This document shows positions 42,869 to 51,904 of a stretch of 64,000 nt of DNA, piece after piece. The stretch comes from Caballeronia sp. BR00000012568055. Its GTDB lineage: Bacteria > Pseudomonadota > Gammaproteobacteria > Burkholderiales > Burkholderiaceae. Each line of letters begins with the position of its first letter. Positions within the stretch are counted from its first letter, which is position 1. The stretch is from positions 96,102 to 160,101 of the forward strand of contig NZ_JAQFVG010000357.1 in the NCBI RefSeq assembly GCF_029439455.1, in the 5' to 3' direction. The position numbers and the translations under genes were made by a program. Under the pieces are notes generated by a model. The model saw only the letters and a list, made by a program, of their open reading frames with translations. It was not told where the DNA came from and did no database searches.

Positions 42869-43348
42869 ATGCAAAAAATCCATGTCAGCATTCGCGCCCA
42901 AACCCTGACGCTTACCGAAGCCGATGGCAGCACGCGCCGTTATCCCGTTTCCACCGCGCGCAACGGCGTGGGCAATCGCGCGGGCAGTGGCGGCACGCCG
43001 CTCGGCTTGCATCGCGTGAGATTGAAGATCGGGGAAAACGCGCCGTATCAAGCCGTGTTCGTCGCGCGCCGCGCAACGGGCGAAGTCTTCGGTCCGGAAC
43101 TTGCCGCGCGCGAGCCGGAGCGCGACTGGATGCTCTCGCGCATCATGCTGCTGCAAGGCATGGAACGCGGCGTGAATCGCGGCGGCGACGTGGATACGTT
43201 ACGCAGACGCGTCTACATTCACGGCACGATGGACGAGCATCTGATCGGCACGCCGGTTTCGTTCGGCTGCGTGCGCATGAACAACGCGGACATCATCGAT
43301 TTATTCGATCGCGTGCAGAACGGCATCGCGGTGCAAATAGACAACTAA
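42869..43348 (+). CDS. L,D-transpeptidase (YkuD domain) protein
   Basis: 159 aa. YkuD core with VSTARNGVGNRAGSGGTPLG, the catalytic His in RRVYIHGT and Cys in PVSFGCVRMNNADI. L,D-transpeptidases cross-link peptidoglycan or attach proteins to it. No signal peptide is visible from this start, so export is unexplained; a role in the cytoplasm is not expected. It starts 13 bases after the pyruvyltransferase-like gene, likely one operon. Its end overlaps the convergent LysR gene by 4 bases. Confidence 0.87.
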   Translation: MQKIHVSIRAQTLTLTEADGSTRRYPVSTARNGVGNRAGSGGTPLGLHRVRLKIGENAPYQAVFVARRATGEVFGPELAAREPERDWMLSRIMLLQGMERGVNRGGDVDTLRRRVYIHGTMDEHLIGTPVSFGCVRMNNADIIDLFDRVQNGIAVQIDN

Positions 43349-44214
43349 CTCGCGCTGAATTCGAGAAACGCCCGCACCGCAGGCGCTTTTTCGAATCGCC
43401 GATACAACATCGCGACTTCCGACGCCACCGGCCGTCCCGCGATCTCGCGATATTCCACGCCCGGCACCGCAACGCATTGCGCGAGCGAACGCGGCACGAT
43501 CGACACATCGCCGCCGAGCGATACATGCGCGAGCACGGCCGCCAGCGTCCCCGGCTGCCCGACGATATTCGGCGTAAAACGCCCGCGCCGCGCCACTTCC
43601 AGCGTGCCCGATTCCTGCTCCGGCACCACGAACGACTGCCCGCGCAACTGCGCCGGCGTAATCGTCTCCGATGCGCACAACGCCGAATCCGCCGGCAACG
43701 CGACGATAAACGCATCGCGATGCACCGTGCGCGCCGCGATGCCTTCTGGCTGCGGCACCGGCGGCCGCACATACGCGATATCGATACGCCCTTCGGCCAG
43801 CAACGCGCCCGCCTCCCGCATCACGATTTCGCCGATCCCAATCTCCACACGCGGAAACTTCGCGCGAAACTCGCGCACCGTCGCCTGCAACACGCCCGAA
43901 TAGACCGCCGACCCGACATAACCGATCTCGATGCGCCCAAGCTCGCCACGCTCCGCAAGCGCCGCCCGTTCCGCGCCGCGCGTCAGATGATCGAGCGCGG
44001 CGCTCGCTTCGCTCAGGTACGCGACGCCCGCCGCCGTCAGCGCCACCGACCGCTTGGTCCGATGAAACATGCGCGCGCCGAGCAGCCGCTCCGCTTCCTG
44101 AATTTGCCGCGTCAATGCGGGCGGCGCGATACCAAGTTCTTCCGCCGCGCGCGAAAAGTGCAGATGCTTCGCGACGCTCAACACGCATCGCACATGACGA
44201 AGTTCGACTGACAT
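43345..44214 (-). CDS. LysR-family transcriptional regulator
   Basis: 289 aa. N-terminal helix-turn-helix (ELRHVRCVLSVAKHLHFSRA, AEELGIAPPALTRQIQEAER), then a periplasmic-binding-like effector domain (ELGRIEIGYVGSAVYSGVLQ; DIAYVRPPVP). It is divergent from an MFS exporter, with a LysR-type ATTG-N10-CAAT box between, so it probably controls that gene and itself. Confidence 0.92.
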   Translation of the reverse strand: MSVELRHVRCVLSVAKHLHFSRAAEELGIAPPALTRQIQEAERLLGARMFHRTKRSVALTAAGVAYLSEASAALDHLTRGAERAALAERGELGRIEIGYVGSAVYSGVLQATVREFRAKFPRVEIGIGEIVMREAGALLAEGRIDIAYVRPPVPQPEGIAARTVHRDAFIVALPADSALCASETITPAQLRGQSFVVPEQESGTLEVARRGRFTPNIVGQPGTLAAVLAHVSLGGDVSIVPRSLAQCVAVPGVEYREIAGRPVASEVAMLYRRFEKAPAVRAFLEFSAS

Positions 44215-44220
44215 ATCGGT

Positions 44221-44238
44221 ATTGATGAAATTGGCAAT
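44221..44238. promoter_or_regulatory. Candidate LysR box
   Basis: ATTG-N10-CAAT dyad of the LysR type in the 91-bp divergent gap, 7 bases from the lysR start. Confidence 0.5.
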
Positions 44239-44305
44239 TATTCAGCGATTCTATGTCAATGACAGAGAACACACGCGCCGCTAGCATCGACCGATCTGTC
44301 CGCTC

Positions 44306-45844
44306 ATGTTCAATGCCATGTCGAATGCCATTTCAGAGCGCTTCGTGCTGCTGACCTGTTCGGCCACCTGCGCGCTCATCACGCTCGATACCAACGTCGT
44401 CGCGGTCGCGCTGCCGTCCATCGCGCGCGATTTCCACGCCGGTTTCGCCGATGTCGAATGGGTCGTGAGCGCGTATATGGTCGCGTTCGCCGCGTGTCTG
44501 CTGCCCGCGGGCGCGCTCGCGGATCGCTTCGGGCGCAGGCGCATGCTGATCGCGGGACTGGCGGCGTTTCTGCTCGCATCGCTTGGATGCGGGCTGGCGC
44601 CGTCAGCGATGGCCTTGAATATCGCGCGGGCGGCGAAGGGCGTGGGCGCGGCGATGTTGCTGACTTCCGCGCTCGCGATCATCGCCAATACGTTCCACGA
44701 GGGCGAAGCAAGGGCGCGCGCGTGGGCCGTGTGGGGCACGTGCATGGGTGTATCGACGACGATCGCGCCGTTGGTCGGCGGAGTCATCACGCAATGGTTC
44801 GGCTGGCGCTGGATCTTCCTGATGAATCTGCCGATCTGCACGGTGCTTGCGTGGTGCGCGTGGCGCGGCATCCGCGAATCGCGCAATCCGCATGCGGGAC
44901 CGGTCGATTTTCTCGGCAGCGCGACATTCGCCGCCGCGCTCGCGCTCGGCATCTGGGCCTTGATCGGCACGCAGGCGCTCGGCTGGGCGGACTGGCGCAC
45001 GGAACTCAGACTCGCGTCGAGCGCCGCGCTGCTCGCGCTCTTCGTGCGCATACAAAACCAGCGCGCTCATCCGATGATCGATCTCGCGTTATTTCGCCAG
45101 CCGCGCTTCGTCGCCGCCGTACTGGCGATGTTCGGTTACGCCGCGTGCGCGCAAGTGATGATGACCTTCCTGCCGCTGTACTTGCAGAACGCGTTCGGCT
45201 TGCCTGCGGTGCGCGCGGGCATCGGCATGTTGCCGTTCGCGATCGCGATGATCGTCGGTCCGCATATCGGCGCGGCGGCATCGAAGCGCGTGCCGGGCAT
45301 GTTGCTGCTGAGCGTGGGACTGGCGACCATCGGTATCGGCAATCTGTTGACGGCGTGGTTCGCGGGCATGGCGAATTACGCGTTGATCGCGCTCGGCATG
45401 ATCGTCACCGGACTCGGCGCGGGCGTGCTCAATGGCGATACGCAAAAAGCCATCATGGCGTGCGTGCCCGCGCATCGCACTGGCATGGCGTCGGGGATCA
45501 GCACGACGACGCGCTTTACGGCCATCGTCACGTCGGTCGGCGTGCTCGGCGCGGTGCTCGCCACGCGCACGCAATCGGCGCTGGAAACGTTCGCCGCAAG
45601 CGCGCCTGATCTGCGCGGCAAGCTCGATTCCACCTTCCTCTCGCGCGTGCTCGCGGGCGATCTCGCCCACGCCGGCGCGGGCAGCGATGCCGTCGTACAT
45701 ATGGCGCGCGCCGGTTTCGCGGGTGGCTTTTCGGCGGCGCTGGCGGTGGCCGGCGCAGCCGCGATCCTGATCGGCGCGGCGGTGTGGATGCTGTCCGGGC
45801 GGCCGTTTGTCAAAGTGTTTGCATCGCCCGACAGGATGGTCTGA
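44306..45844 (+). CDS. MFS transporter, DHA2 (14-helix drug efflux) type
   Basis: 512 aa with about 14 membrane segments. LDTNVVAVALPSIARDF in helix 1, WVVSAYMVAFAACLLPAGAL, ADRFGRRRMLIAG (motif A) and GVSTTIAPLVGGVITQWFGW (motif C of exporters) mark the DHA2 group (EmrB/QacA type), proton-driven efflux pumps of the inner membrane. Divergent LysR gene next door. Export substrate unknown. Confidence 0.9.
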   Translation: MFNAMSNAISERFVLLTCSATCALITLDTNVVAVALPSIARDFHAGFADVEWVVSAYMVAFAACLLPAGALADRFGRRRMLIAGLAAFLLASLGCGLAPSAMALNIARAAKGVGAAMLLTSALAIIANTFHEGEARARAWAVWGTCMGVSTTIAPLVGGVITQWFGWRWIFLMNLPICTVLAWCAWRGIRESRNPHAGPVDFLGSATFAAALALGIWALIGTQALGWADWRTELRLASSAALLALFVRIQNQRAHPMIDLALFRQPRFVAAVLAMFGYAACAQVMMTFLPLYLQNAFGLPAVRAGIGMLPFAIAMIVGPHIGAAASKRVPGMLLLSVGLATIGIGNLLTAWFAGMANYALIALGMIVTGLGAGVLNGDTQKAIMACVPAHRTGMASGISTTTRFTAIVTSVGVLGAVLATRTQSALETFAASAPDLRGKLDSTFLSRVLAGDLAHAGAGSDAVVHMARAGFAGGFSAALAVAGAAAILIGAAVWMLSGRPFVKVFASPDRMV

Positions 45845-45927
45845 GGCGGCCGCAGCAGGACTACCATGGCGTTTTTCCGGCCTGATTCCTTTCGATCCAG
45901 CGCCGGCGAACGTTCCGGAGTCCTCGC

Positions 45928-46317
45928 ATGAATACGCCACCTTCAACCCGTCACCTCAGGATCGGCGCGTATCGCACGATGATCGAATTCGCACGCGTCA
46001 CGCTGCATTTGTTGCCGATCTTCGTTGCCAATATCGCGTGCTTTTTCATCCTCGCCACCGCGATGTTCTTCTACGGCGCGCCCATTTCCACCGTCAATCA
46101 CTTGCCCGTCACGTACGGCGAAACGGTGTACTTTTGCGGCGTCACGGGCCTGACCATCGGCTACGGCGATATCGTCGCGACCACGCCAGCCGGACGACTT
46201 ATCGTGCTGATGCTCGGCTTTCTCGGCATTCTCATGACCGGATTGGTCACGTCCGTGTCCGTGCTCGCGGTGCAGCGCGCGGCGGCGCATGCCGGATGGA
46301 CCGAACGCGGAAACTGA
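45928..46317 (+). CDS. Small two-helix potassium channel protein
   Basis: 129 aa. Two membrane helices (LLPIFVANIACFFILATAMF and GRLIVLMLGFLGILMTGLVT) flank a pore loop with the K+ selectivity filter TIGYGD. There is no attached regulatory domain, so it is a minimal KcsA-like pore that would work as a tetramer. GGAG precedes the ATG. It lies 83 bases after the MFS gene. Confidence 0.87.
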   Translation: MNTPPSTRHLRIGAYRTMIEFARVTLHLLPIFVANIACFFILATAMFFYGAPISTVNHLPVTYGETVYFCGVTGLTIGYGDIVATTPAGRLIVLMLGFLGILMTGLVTSVSVLAVQRAAAHAGWTERGN

Positions 46318-46380
46318 CATCGGCGTGTGCGCGGCTTATGCTTGTCGCGTCCGCATACGAATGAAAACGGAGTCGAGACC

Positions 46381-47064
46381 ATGCACACGCTGGAAGGAAT
46401 GACGGTCGCCATCACGGGCGGCTTCGGCAATCTCGGGCTGGCGGCGGCGCGCGTGCTGGCCGATCGCGGCGCGCATATCGCGCTGATCGGGCATAGCGGG
46501 AAGGCGGACGTGATGCCGGAAGCGCTCGCCGTGACCGGCATCGATTTGAGCGATGAACACGCCGCGAAAAAAGCCATCGATTCGATCGCCGCGCAGTTCG
46601 GCGGACTGAACGCGCTGGTGAATATCGCGGGCGCGTTCCGGTGGGAGACCATCGGCGAAGGTCAGGCGCAAACCTGGCAAACCCTGTTCGATATCAACGT
46701 GAAAACGGCGCTGAACGCATCGAAAGCGGCGCTCGGGCATTTGAGCGATGGCGGGCGTATCGTCAATGTCGGCGCGCTCGCCGCGTTCAAGGCGGGCGCG
46801 GGAATGGGCGCGTACGCGGCATCGAAAGCCGCATTGTTGCGCATGACCGAAGCGCTCGCGGAAGAGTTGAAGGAGCGTGGCGTGACGGTGAACGCGGTGC
46901 TGCCTTCGATCATCGACACGCCCGCGAATCGCGCCGATATGCCCGACGCCGATTTCACGCGCTGGGTGAAGCCGGAGGAAATCGGCGCGGTGATCGCCTT
47001 CCTGCTCTCGCGCGATGCGCAGTGCATCACCGGCGCGTCGATCCCGATTGCGGGACGCGTATAA
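46381..47064 (+). CDS. Short-chain dehydrogenase/reductase (SDR)
   Basis: 227 aa from the ATG at 46381 (GGAG upstream). ITGGFGNLGLAAARVLADRG is a TGxxxxLG variant of the cofactor loop; NIAGAF replaces NNAG, and YAASK is the catalytic dyad. C-terminal CITGASIPIAGRV is the usual SDR end. Substrate unknown. Convergent with the diguanylate cyclase gene; three copies of GCGCGACTA (the last one incomplete, 47073-47098) span the junction. Confidence 0.88.
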   Translation: MHTLEGMTVAITGGFGNLGLAAARVLADRGAHIALIGHSGKADVMPEALAVTGIDLSDEHAAKKAIDSIAAQFGGLNALVNIAGAFRWETIGEGQAQTWQTLFDINVKTALNASKAALGHLSDGGRIVNVGALAAFKAGAGMGAYAASKAALLRMTEALAEELKERGVTVNAVLPSIIDTPANRADMPDADFTRWVKPEEIGAVIAFLLSRDAQCITGASIPIAGRV

Positions 47065-47087
47065 CGTGACTGGCGCGACTAGCGCGA

Positions 47088-48128
47088 CTAGCGCGACTGC
47101 GCCTTGAAGCCGACGCCGCCCATGCCCGCGCGATCCACCGTCGCGATCCGGTTACGGCCGTTTTCCTTCGCCTGGTACAACTGCGCGTCGGTCAGATTGA
47201 TAAACGTCGTCACGTCGATACTGCCATTCGGTACTACCGTGCCCACGCCAAAGCTCGCCGTCACGCGCTGCTGATGCGGCGAGCGCACGTGCGCGATGGC
47301 TTCATCGGCGATAAGCGCGCGGCAGCGTTCGGCCACGCGCATGGCGGATTCGGCGTCGGTATCCGGGAACACGAGCACGAACTCTTCGCCACCGAAGCGG
47401 CCGAGAAACGCGTCTTCGCCCGCTGCATCCGCGAGCACGCGCGCGATGCTTTTCAGGCATTCATCGCCCTGCAAGTGGCCGTAGTAATCGTTGTAGGACT
47501 TGAAAAAGTCGATATCGATCATGACCAGCGAGAGCGGCTTGCCCGATTCCTTCGCCGCGTTCCACTCGCGCGTCATGACCGCATCGAACATGCGGCGATT
47601 GCCGACGCCGGTAAGACTGTCGGACAGCGAAAGCCGTTCGAGTTCCGCTTGCAGTTGCGCGAGCTTTTCTTCGGTGCGCTTACGTTCGCTGATATCGAAC
47701 ATAAAGCCGATCAGCGAATCCACGTCGCCATTCTCTTTGCGCACCACGTGCACAACATCGCGAATCCATACGTAACCGCCGCTCGCCGTCAGCGCGCGAT
47801 AGTCGGCTTCGTGATCCGTGCCCGCTTGCGATTGCGACACGCAGAAGTTGACCACCGCTTCGCGATCGTCGGGATGCATGCGGTCGGCCCAGTCCTGAAC
47901 CGTCTTCCATGACGACGGCACAAACCCGAGCAGACTTTCGATCTGCGGTCCGATATACGCAAACTCCATCGTCGCCCAGTCGATTTTCCACGGAATCGCC
48001 TTGGTCGATTCGAGCAGCGTGCGATAGACGGCGTGATCGTCCTCGCCCAGCGCGTGATCGGCGGGCGCGAGCGAGTCTTCGTGACGGAGAAAAGCGGCTT
48101 GCAGGGTGCTGCGGGCGGGCTGGGTCAT
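47088..48128 (-). CDS. PAS-GGDEF diguanylate cyclase
   Basis: 346 aa from the ATG at 48128; the frame extends to 48209. PAS domain about residues 35-155 (AYIGPQIESLLGFVPSSW; DHEADYRALTASGGYVWIRD; FMFDISERKRTEEK), then GGDEF domain about 175-340 with active-site GGEEF in RFGGEEFVLVF, and SLVMIDIDFFKSYND. It should make cyclic di-GMP in response to a PAS-bound signal. No RxxD inhibitory site is obvious just before GGEEF. Cytosolic. Confidence 0.92.
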   Translation of the reverse strand: MTQPARSTLQAAFLRHEDSLAPADHALGEDDHAVYRTLLESTKAIPWKIDWATMEFAYIGPQIESLLGFVPSSWKTVQDWADRMHPDDREAVVNFCVSQSQAGTDHEADYRALTASGGYVWIRDVVHVVRKENGDVDSLIGFMFDISERKRTEEKLAQLQAELERLSLSDSLTGVGNRRMFDAVMTREWNAAKESGKPLSLVMIDIDFFKSYNDYYGHLQGDECLKSIARVLADAAGEDAFLGRFGGEEFVLVFPDTDAESAMRVAERCRALIADEAIAHVRSPHQQRVTASFGVGTVVPNGSIDVTTFINLTDAQLYQAKENGRNRIATVDRAGMGGVGFKAQSR

Positions 48129-48408
48129 CGGGGCGCGGGCTGGAGGGAACCTGCATGTGTTATCGGCAGATTCGCGCGGTTCTTGATGTCGTGACCGCCG
48201 TGCGGGCATGCGGCGAATTTGCGGCCCATTTCAAGCACATTTTGGTGTCCGAATCACACGCAATCTGCACTTTGAAATCAAAATAACAACGTGAATGAAA
48301 ATCGTTCTATCGTTGCAACGAACAAAACAATAATGCTATTAACTGAATCAGTGGAGAATAAAATTTTAAAAAATGCGGAAAAATGTGTCTGATTGGCGGT
48401 CGGGTACA

Positions 48409-48494
48409 TATAATAAATAACACCGGCGTTCCCGCCACAAAGCGTCGGTCTCGGCCGTCTCGCGCGAATGAAGGCGCGCGAGACGGCTTTTTTT
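48409..48494 (+). ncRNA. Candidate small RNA with own promoter and terminator
   Basis: In an AT-rich gap between two leftward genes there is a perfect TATAAT (48409-48414) and, 40 bases on, a strong terminator: 13-bp stem GCCGTCTCGCGCG / CGCGCGAGACGGC with a 7-8 T run (48454-48494). No rightward gene could use it. A transcript from about 48421 to 48494 would be about 75 nt. No good -35 element was found, so the promoter is uncertain. The rest of the 380-bp gap 48129-48508 shows nothing else. Confidence 0.5.
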
Positions 48495-48508
48495 GCAGTC
48501 AATTTTTT

Positions 48509-49738
48509 CTATGCGTGCTTTTGGTCCAAAAAACACGCTTTAACGATGAAGTGCCGGACGTCGGTTCGCGCTTCGTCGAAGCCCGCTTCGCAATACGCCA
48601 GATATAGCCGCCAGGTGCGCACGAAGGTTTCATCGAAACCCTGAGCGCGGATTTCTTCGATTCGCGCTTCGAACGCGCGCCGCCAGTGCGAGAGCGTGCG
48701 CGCGTAGTCCATGCCGAACGCCAGCGTCGATTCGGCTTCGAAACCCGCACGCCGCGCCGCGCGCACGAATCGTTCAGGACTCGGCAACATGCCGCCGGGG
48801 AACACGTACTCGCGTATGAAATCGCTCGACGCGCGATACGCCGCAAAACGCGCATTGTCGATGGTGATGGACTGCACCAGCGCCCGCGCGCCCGGCGCGA
48901 GACATCGGCGCAGCGCGCGAAAGTACAGCGGCCAGAACGCTTCGCCCACGGCCTCGAACATTTCGATGGAAACGATCGCGTCGTACTGGCCGTGCAGATC
49001 GCGATAGTCGCGCAGTTCGATATCGGCGAATGTGCTCAAGCCTTCGCGTTCCACGCGCGCGGCGGCAAACGCGCGCTGCGCCTGCGATACCGTCACGCCG
49101 TGCACATAAATCCCGAGCCGCGCCGCATGACACGCGAAGCCGCCCCAGCCGCAGCCGATTTCCAGCACACGCATGCCCGCGCGCAAACCGAGCGTATCGA
49201 CGATGTGCTGATACTTGCGCGCCTGCGCCGCTTCGAGCGAAAGCGTCGTGTCACCATCGAATAAAGCGCTCGAATAGGTCCATGTCGGATCGAGCCACAG
49301 CGCATAAAACGCGTTGCCGATGTCGTAATGCGCGTGAATATTGCGCCGGCTGCCCGCGCGCGAATTCGGCCGCAGCCGATGCCGCAGGTTATGCCAGCAT
49401 TGCGCGATCACACCGCCCGTCACGGTGCGCTGCACACGCGCTTCGTTGCGCATCGCCAGACGCAGCACGGCGGCGGCATCGGGCGTATCGAGCCATTGAT
49501 TGCGATACGCCTCGCCGAAACCGATATCGCCCGAACGCAGAATCGCGCGGCAGGCGCGCCAGTCGAGAATATGCAGACGCGCGGCGGGCTGCATCAGCGG
49601 ATCGCCGAAGACGCATTGCGCGCCGTCCGGCATTACGAGCGTGAGATGCCCGACCTGAATGCGTCGGAGCAGTCGAAAAAACAGCCGCGCCGACAGCGGC
49701 ATGTCGCCGGGCGCGTACAGCGAGCGCAGCAAATTCAT
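48509..49738 (-). CDS. CFA-family SAM-dependent lipid methyltransferase with altered active site
   Basis: 409 aa. The SAM motif is VLEIGCGWGG (191-200) and the fold follows cyclopropane-fatty-acid synthase: HYDIGNAFYALWLDP, SIEMFEAVG, YVFPGGMLPS, GMDYARTL. Compared with E. coli Cfa, the bicarbonate-site cysteine (YSC) is Ser157 (YSS) and the histidine (LLH) is Gln289 (LVQ); Glu262 and Tyr345 are kept. This argues against ordinary cyclopropanation and for a methyl or methylene product. Last gene of the operon; ATG overlaps the DUF1365 stop by 4 bases. Confidence 0.88.
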   Translation of the reverse strand: MNLLRSLYAPGDMPLSARLFFRLLRRIQVGHLTLVMPDGAQCVFGDPLMQPAARLHILDWRACRAILRSGDIGFGEAYRNQWLDTPDAAAVLRLAMRNEARVQRTVTGGVIAQCWHNLRHRLRPNSRAGSRRNIHAHYDIGNAFYALWLDPTWTYSSALFDGDTTLSLEAAQARKYQHIVDTLGLRAGMRVLEIGCGWGGFACHAARLGIYVHGVTVSQAQRAFAAARVEREGLSTFADIELRDYRDLHGQYDAIVSIEMFEAVGEAFWPLYFRALRRCLAPGARALVQSITIDNARFAAYRASSDFIREYVFPGGMLPSPERFVRAARRAGFEAESTLAFGMDYARTLSHWRRAFEARIEEIRAQGFDETFVRTWRLYLAYCEAGFDEARTDVRHFIVKACFLDQKHA

Positions 49739-50520
49739 GGTCGAGCCTCATCGTTCAATTCGTTGGTTTTTGCCCGCGCTTCGGACGGAGGAGTTTTGCC
49801 GTAAAACGGCACGCACTTGAGCCATAGCCGCAGCGCCTGCCAGTGAATGCGCACGATCACGCCTGCTGCGAGCATCGGCTGCTGCATCAAGGTGCGGCAG
49901 GCGTGCGCGAAGGTCAGCGGACGCGCTTTCAGGCCGATCGCGGTGCGGGTCAGCAGGCCGTCTTCATCGCGATAATCGATCGATACCGACAGCCGCGCGC
50001 CATGACGCCGCACGCGAAACGCGTAGTCGCCGGTGACATCGCAAAAGGGCGACACGTGCAGCGTCTTGCGGCAGGTGAGCGTGGTGTCGTCGTCGATCGG
50101 CGCGTGATCCGGCGCGCTCAGCAAGTACCCGCGATGCGCGCCGAAGGTATTGCGCACGTCCGCGTACAGCGCGCGCAACGCGCCCGCGCGATCGTGGCAG
50201 AGCCAGAAACTGACCGGATTGAACGCGTAGCCGAACACGCGCGGAATGGTCAGCAAACGGATTTCGCCATCGGCGGGAATATTCGATTCGGCCAGCCGCG
50301 CGCGCATCCACGGTTCGAGCGCGCTGCCGTCGCGCGGACCGTAATCGCGTGTCGAAAGCCCAAGCAGCCGCGTCCGGTTTATGCCAAACCACGCGCGCGG
50401 CAAGTCATCGAAACGCGCGATATCGCAGGACACGAAGCACACCGGATACTCGAAGCGATGCGCCGCCGGGCGCAGGCGTTCATGCATCACGCGGCCCGTC
50501 ATCAGGAGCGCGCTCGTCAT
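49735..50520 (-). CDS. DUF1365 protein of the CFA lipid-modification operon
   Basis: 261 aa. GRVMHERLRPAAHRFEYPVC at the start, IPRVFGYAFNPVSFWLCHD, AEVRNTFGAHRGYLL-like segment (ADVRNTFGAHRGYLL) and KTLHVSPFCDVTGDYAFRV are the DUF1365 hallmarks. The family always travels with FAD oxidoreductases and CFA-type enzymes, but its reaction is not established. The start overlaps the FAD-gene stop (ATGA) and its own stop overlaps the next start (ATGA). Confidence 0.92.
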   Translation of the reverse strand: MTSALLMTGRVMHERLRPAAHRFEYPVCFVSCDIARFDDLPRAWFGINRTRLLGLSTRDYGPRDGSALEPWMRARLAESNIPADGEIRLLTIPRVFGYAFNPVSFWLCHDRAGALRALYADVRNTFGAHRGYLLSAPDHAPIDDDTTLTCRKTLHVSPFCDVTGDYAFRVRRHGARLSVSIDYRDEDGLLTRTAIGLKARPLTFAHACRTLMQQPMLAAGVIVRIHWQALRLWLKCVPFYGKTPPSEARAKTNELNDEARP

Positions 50521-51800
50521 AGCGTCGCCCACTTCGGCGCGATGCCGAAATCGCGCGCCACGCGCAGCGCCGACTTCAGGCCGTCTTCGTGGAAGCCGTA
50601 GCCGGTCCATGCGCCCGCGAACCACGTGCGGCGTGCGCCTTGAATCGCGGGCAGGCGTTGCTGCGCATCGATGGCGGCGAGGTCGAGCAGCGGATGTTCG
50701 TATCGATAACGCCCGAGTTGCTTGTCGGGCGCGGGTTCATCGACGGGATTGAGCGTCACGATGATCGGGGTATCGAAGGGAAGCGGCTGGAGTTGGTTGA
50801 TCAGATAGCTGACGCAAACCGGTCCGGCATGCTTCGCGCCGAGGTAATTCCACGCCGACCACACGCGGCGGCGGCGCGGCAGCAACGCGCGATCCGTATG
50901 CAGCACCGCGATGTTCTCCTGATAGCGCACGGCGGAGAGCAACGCGCGTTCTTCATCGGTGGCGTCGTCTAAAAGGCGCAAGCTTGTGGGCGCGTGCGTG
51001 GCGAGCACGAGAGCGTCGAAGCGTTCGGGACCAGCTCGATCGGTGATGACGGTGACGCCGTTTTCATCGCGACGAATGCCGCGCACAGGCGATTGCGTGC
51101 GCACGTCTTCAAGCGTCGCGGCGATGCGCTGCACATACTCGCGCGCGCCGCCCGCGACGGTTCTCCACGGCGGCCGGTTATTCACCTGCAAAAGCGCGTG
51201 ATTGAGACAGAAGCGCAAAAACGTCGCAGCGGGAAAACGCAGCACATCGTTGGCCGCGCTGGACCAGATCGCGGCGGCCATCGGCAGAAGATAGTGACGT
51301 TGAAACGGCACGCCGTATCCGCGTTCGATCAGCAGTTCACCCACCGTGCAGCGATTGCCCAGCGCTTCTTCCAGATGCCTTTCCGCCGATGCATTGAATC
51401 GCAAAATATCCCGCAACATGCCGATGAACGTCGGCGAAAACAGATTGCGGCGCTGCGCGAAAACCGTGTTCAGATTGGTGCCCGCCCATTCGAGCCGGCC
51501 ATCGTCGAGCGACACCGAAAACGACATATCCGTACGATGCGCGCGCACGCCAAGCTCATCGAACAAAGCGATGAGATTGGGATACGTACGGTCGTTGAAG
51601 ACGAGAAAGCCGGTATCGACGGGATGCGTGACGCCATCGACCTGAACGTCGACGGTATTCGTGTGACCGCCAAGCCGATCGGCAGCTTCGAACAACGTGA
51701 CATCGTGCTCGCGCGCCAGCAGATACGCGCTCGCGAGACCGGCGATTCCCGCGCCGATCACCGCGATTCGTTGCCTTCCTCGTTGCGCCATCGGTTCCAT
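50517..51800 (-). CDS. FAD-dependent amine-oxidase-like oxidoreductase
   Basis: 427 aa. Rossmann loop IAVIGAGIAGLASAYLLA (about 12-29), then LFEAADRLGGHTNTVDV, VDTGFLVFNDRTYPNL and, at the end, FAGAWTGYGFHEDGLKSALR, the FAD-contact segment. It belongs to the flavoprotein group linked to CFA enzymes, of which a Rhodobacter member (UfaD, as I recall) desaturates methylated fatty acyl chains. Cytoplasmic, acting on membrane lipids. 104 bases separate it from the lipocalin gene. Confidence 0.9.
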   Translation of the reverse strand: MEPMAQRGRQRIAVIGAGIAGLASAYLLAREHDVTLFEAADRLGGHTNTVDVQVDGVTHPVDTGFLVFNDRTYPNLIALFDELGVRAHRTDMSFSVSLDDGRLEWAGTNLNTVFAQRRNLFSPTFIGMLRDILRFNASAERHLEEALGNRCTVGELLIERGYGVPFQRHYLLPMAAAIWSSAANDVLRFPAATFLRFCLNHALLQVNNRPPWRTVAGGAREYVQRIAATLEDVRTQSPVRGIRRDENGVTVITDRAGPERFDALVLATHAPTSLRLLDDATDEERALLSAVRYQENIAVLHTDRALLPRRRRVWSAWNYLGAKHAGPVCVSYLINQLQPLPFDTPIIVTLNPVDEPAPDKQLGRYRYEHPLLDLAAIDAQQRLPAIQGARRTWFAGAWTGYGFHEDGLKSALRVARDFGIAPKWATL

Positions 51801-51904
51801 GCGATGTGGTCTCCTCGCGCCTGTGGGCCGCGGCGCGTGGCTTTCAAGATGCGTGGCGGGTATCAGCCGATACGAGCGGTATCGGCGAACGGATGCAACA
51901 AAAG

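Noticed and set aside
47073..47098. Triplicate GCGCGACTA at the SDR/GGDEF gene junction
   Set aside because: Only three short copies (the last incomplete) running into the end of a gene; no sign of function beyond slippage.
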